Shown piece by piece: positions 7,351 to 8,151 of a stretch of DNA of 8,151 bases (position 1 is its first letter; every line of letters begins with the position of its first letter). Source of the DNA: JBGPYM01 sp041493205 (GTDB taxonomy: Bacteria > Bacteroidota > Ignavibacteria > UBA10030 > UBA6906). Under the pieces are notes generated by a model. That model had not been told where the DNA came from, made no database searches, and worked only from the letters and a program-made list of their open reading frames with translations. The stretch is taken from positions 1 to 8,151 of the forward strand of contig JBGPYM010000139.1 in the NCBI GenBank assembly GCA_041493205.1, given 5' to 3'. The translations under genes were made by a program, and so were the position numbers.

Positions 7351-7358
7351 TAAATTTG
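7351..7358 (+). promoter_or_regulatory. Candidate Bacteroidota-type -7 promoter element (TAnnTTTG)
   Basis: TAAATTTG matches the TAnnTTTG consensus used by the primary sigma factor of Bacteroidota. It lies 61 bases before the symporter ATG in the only AT-rich patch nearby. No good TTTG partner is seen at the expected distance upstream, so the call is weak. Confidence 0.25.
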
Positions 7359-7419
7359 CCCTGCCTCAAAGCAACCCGTTCGCGTCCCCGGTCATTTCTA
7401 ACACTCTCCGCACCTTCTG

Positions 7420-8151
7420 ATGATGCGCTGGAAGCCGAACCTCACCCACCTGATCTTCGTCGGGATGGCTATCGGACTGACGGTCGGGTGGCTGGCACCG
7501 GACTTCGCGGTCACCCTCCGGCCTCTCAGCACAATTTTCATCCGCCTGATCAAAAGCCTCATCGCCCCGCTGATATTCTCAACGCTTGTCGTCGGAATCG
7601 CCGGACACGAAAACCTCCGGCAGGTCGGACGGATGGGGCTCAAATCGCTCCTCTATTTCGAGGTGATGACCACGCTCGCCCTGGTCGTCGGTCTCATTGC
7701 GGTGAATGTCGTCAGGCCTGGTGTGGGCGTCAACATTCACGTTGCCGAACACGCGGCCGATATCGTCACCAAAGGGCAGACGATTTCAGATGTGATTTCC
7801 CATATCGTGCCGCAGAGCATCGTCCAGGCCGCGGCCGAGGGTGAGGTCCTTCAGATTGTGGTGTTCGCAATCCTGTTCAGCCTGGGGCTCTCCGCGCTCC
7901 CCGAGGAGAAGAAGAAGGTCGTGCTCGGATTCTGCGACGCGATCGCCGAGACCATGTTCAAAGTGACGGGCATCGTGATGCGTTATGCGCCCATCGGCGT
8001 GGGTGCGGCGATTGCGGTGACCGTGGGGCATCGCGGGCTCTCTGTCCTCGTCAATCTCGGACTCCTCATCCTCACGCTGTATGGCGCCCTCGCGGCTTTC
8101 GTGATCCTCGTTCTCCTCCCGGTCGCCTACGTCACGGGCGTCCCCATCCGC
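7420..8151 (+). CDS. Dicarboxylate/amino acid:cation symporter (DAACS family), N-terminal part
   Basis: The frame is open from ATG 7420 to the window edge, giving 244 codons without a stop; the 3' end lies outside. Hydrophobic segments fall at about 9-27 (LIFVGMAIGLTVGWLAP), 36-61, 75-98, 143-160 and 207-235. Family motifs are SLIAPLIFSTLVVGIAG (46-62), the GRMGLKSLLYFE turn (70-81), IVPQSIVQAAAEGEVLQIVVFAILF (129-153) and MRYAPIGVGAAIA (187-199). These match GltP/DctA-type transporters, which import C4-dicarboxylates or acidic amino acids with sodium or protons across the inner membrane. The Ser-rich hairpin and NMDG region that bind substrate and cation lie beyond the window, so specificity is open. 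ATG 7423 is an equally plausible start, one residue shorter. No Shine-Dalgarno sequence is visible. The 162-base gap and the palindrome suggest it is not part of the mannoside operon. Confidence 0.9.
   Translation, partial: MMRWKPNLTHLIFVGMAIGLTVGWLAPDFAVTLRPLSTIFIRLIKSLIAPLIFSTLVVGIAGHENLRQVGRMGLKSLLYFEVMTTLALVVGLIAVNVVRPGVGVNIHVAEHAADIVTKGQTISDVISHIVPQSIVQAAAEGEVLQIVVFAILFSLGLSALPEEKKKVVLGFCDAIAETMFKVTGIVMRYAPIGVGAAIAVTVGHRGLSVLVNLGLLILTLYGALAAFVILVLLPVAYVTGVPIR

Larger units (their letters stand above)
7258..7419 (+). other. Intergenic region between GH130 and symporter genes
   Basis: These 162 bases carry no convincing gene. They hold a GC-rich near-palindrome (7279-7298) and then a T- and A-richer stretch (about 7338-7357) with a promoter-like motif. 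The change in composition against the GC-rich flanking genes and the size of the gap mark a likely operon boundary. Confidence 0.7.

Noticed and set aside
7356..7844. Plus-strand open frame of 162 codons overlapping the symporter start
   Set aside because: Its translation is Arg/Pro/His-rich without motifs, while the frame from 7420 gives clear membrane segments and DAACS motifs.

Overview
The window is a GC-rich stretch of bacterial DNA with every recognisable gene on the + strand. The best taxonomic clue is the C-terminus of the large secreted protein, a type A sorting tail of the type IX secretion system with the core NQNFPNPFNPATTIRF. This points to the Bacteroidota/Ignavibacteriota/Chlorobi (FCB) assemblage, and the exact wording and high GC suggest an Ignavibacteria-like or related lineage rather than Bacteroides. 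Weak or absent Shine-Dalgarno sequences before two of the genes fit that group.

Layout: (1) bases 1-546, the 3' end of a gene for a helical-toroid, probably carbohydrate-active protein cut by the window edge. (2) 543-3677, a GTG-started, signal-peptide-bearing 1044-residue modular protein that overlaps gene 1 by four bases: an uncharacterised helical, catalytic-looking N-terminal domain, two tandem Ig/PKD-like domains, a LamG-type lectin fold and a T9SS tail. (3) 3697-6156, a cytoplasmic GH2 beta-mannosidase with both catalytic glutamates. (4) 6202-7257, a GH130 beta-mannoside phosphorylase/hydrolase with the catalytic Asp. (5) 7258-7419, a 162-base intergenic region with a strong GC-rich near-palindrome and a possible Bacteroidota-type -7 element. 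(6) 7420 to the window end, the N-terminal 244 codons of a dicarboxylate/amino acid:cation symporter.

Genes 1-4 are tightly packed (4-base overlap, then gaps of 19 and 45 bases) and look like one operon for beta-mannoside use. A cell-surface or extracellular protein may bind or cut a glycan outside, and the GH2 and GH130 enzymes may finish beta-mannosyl oligosaccharides inside by hydrolysis and phosphorolysis. No SusC/SusD pair, sugar transporter or regulator is visible here. The symporter is separated by the palindrome and probably belongs to another transcription unit.

The least understood part is the N-terminal half of the 1044-residue protein. No known glycoside hydrolase family could be recognised in it by eye, and it is the best candidate for something undescribed. 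No CRISPR array, transposase, tRNA or rRNA was seen.
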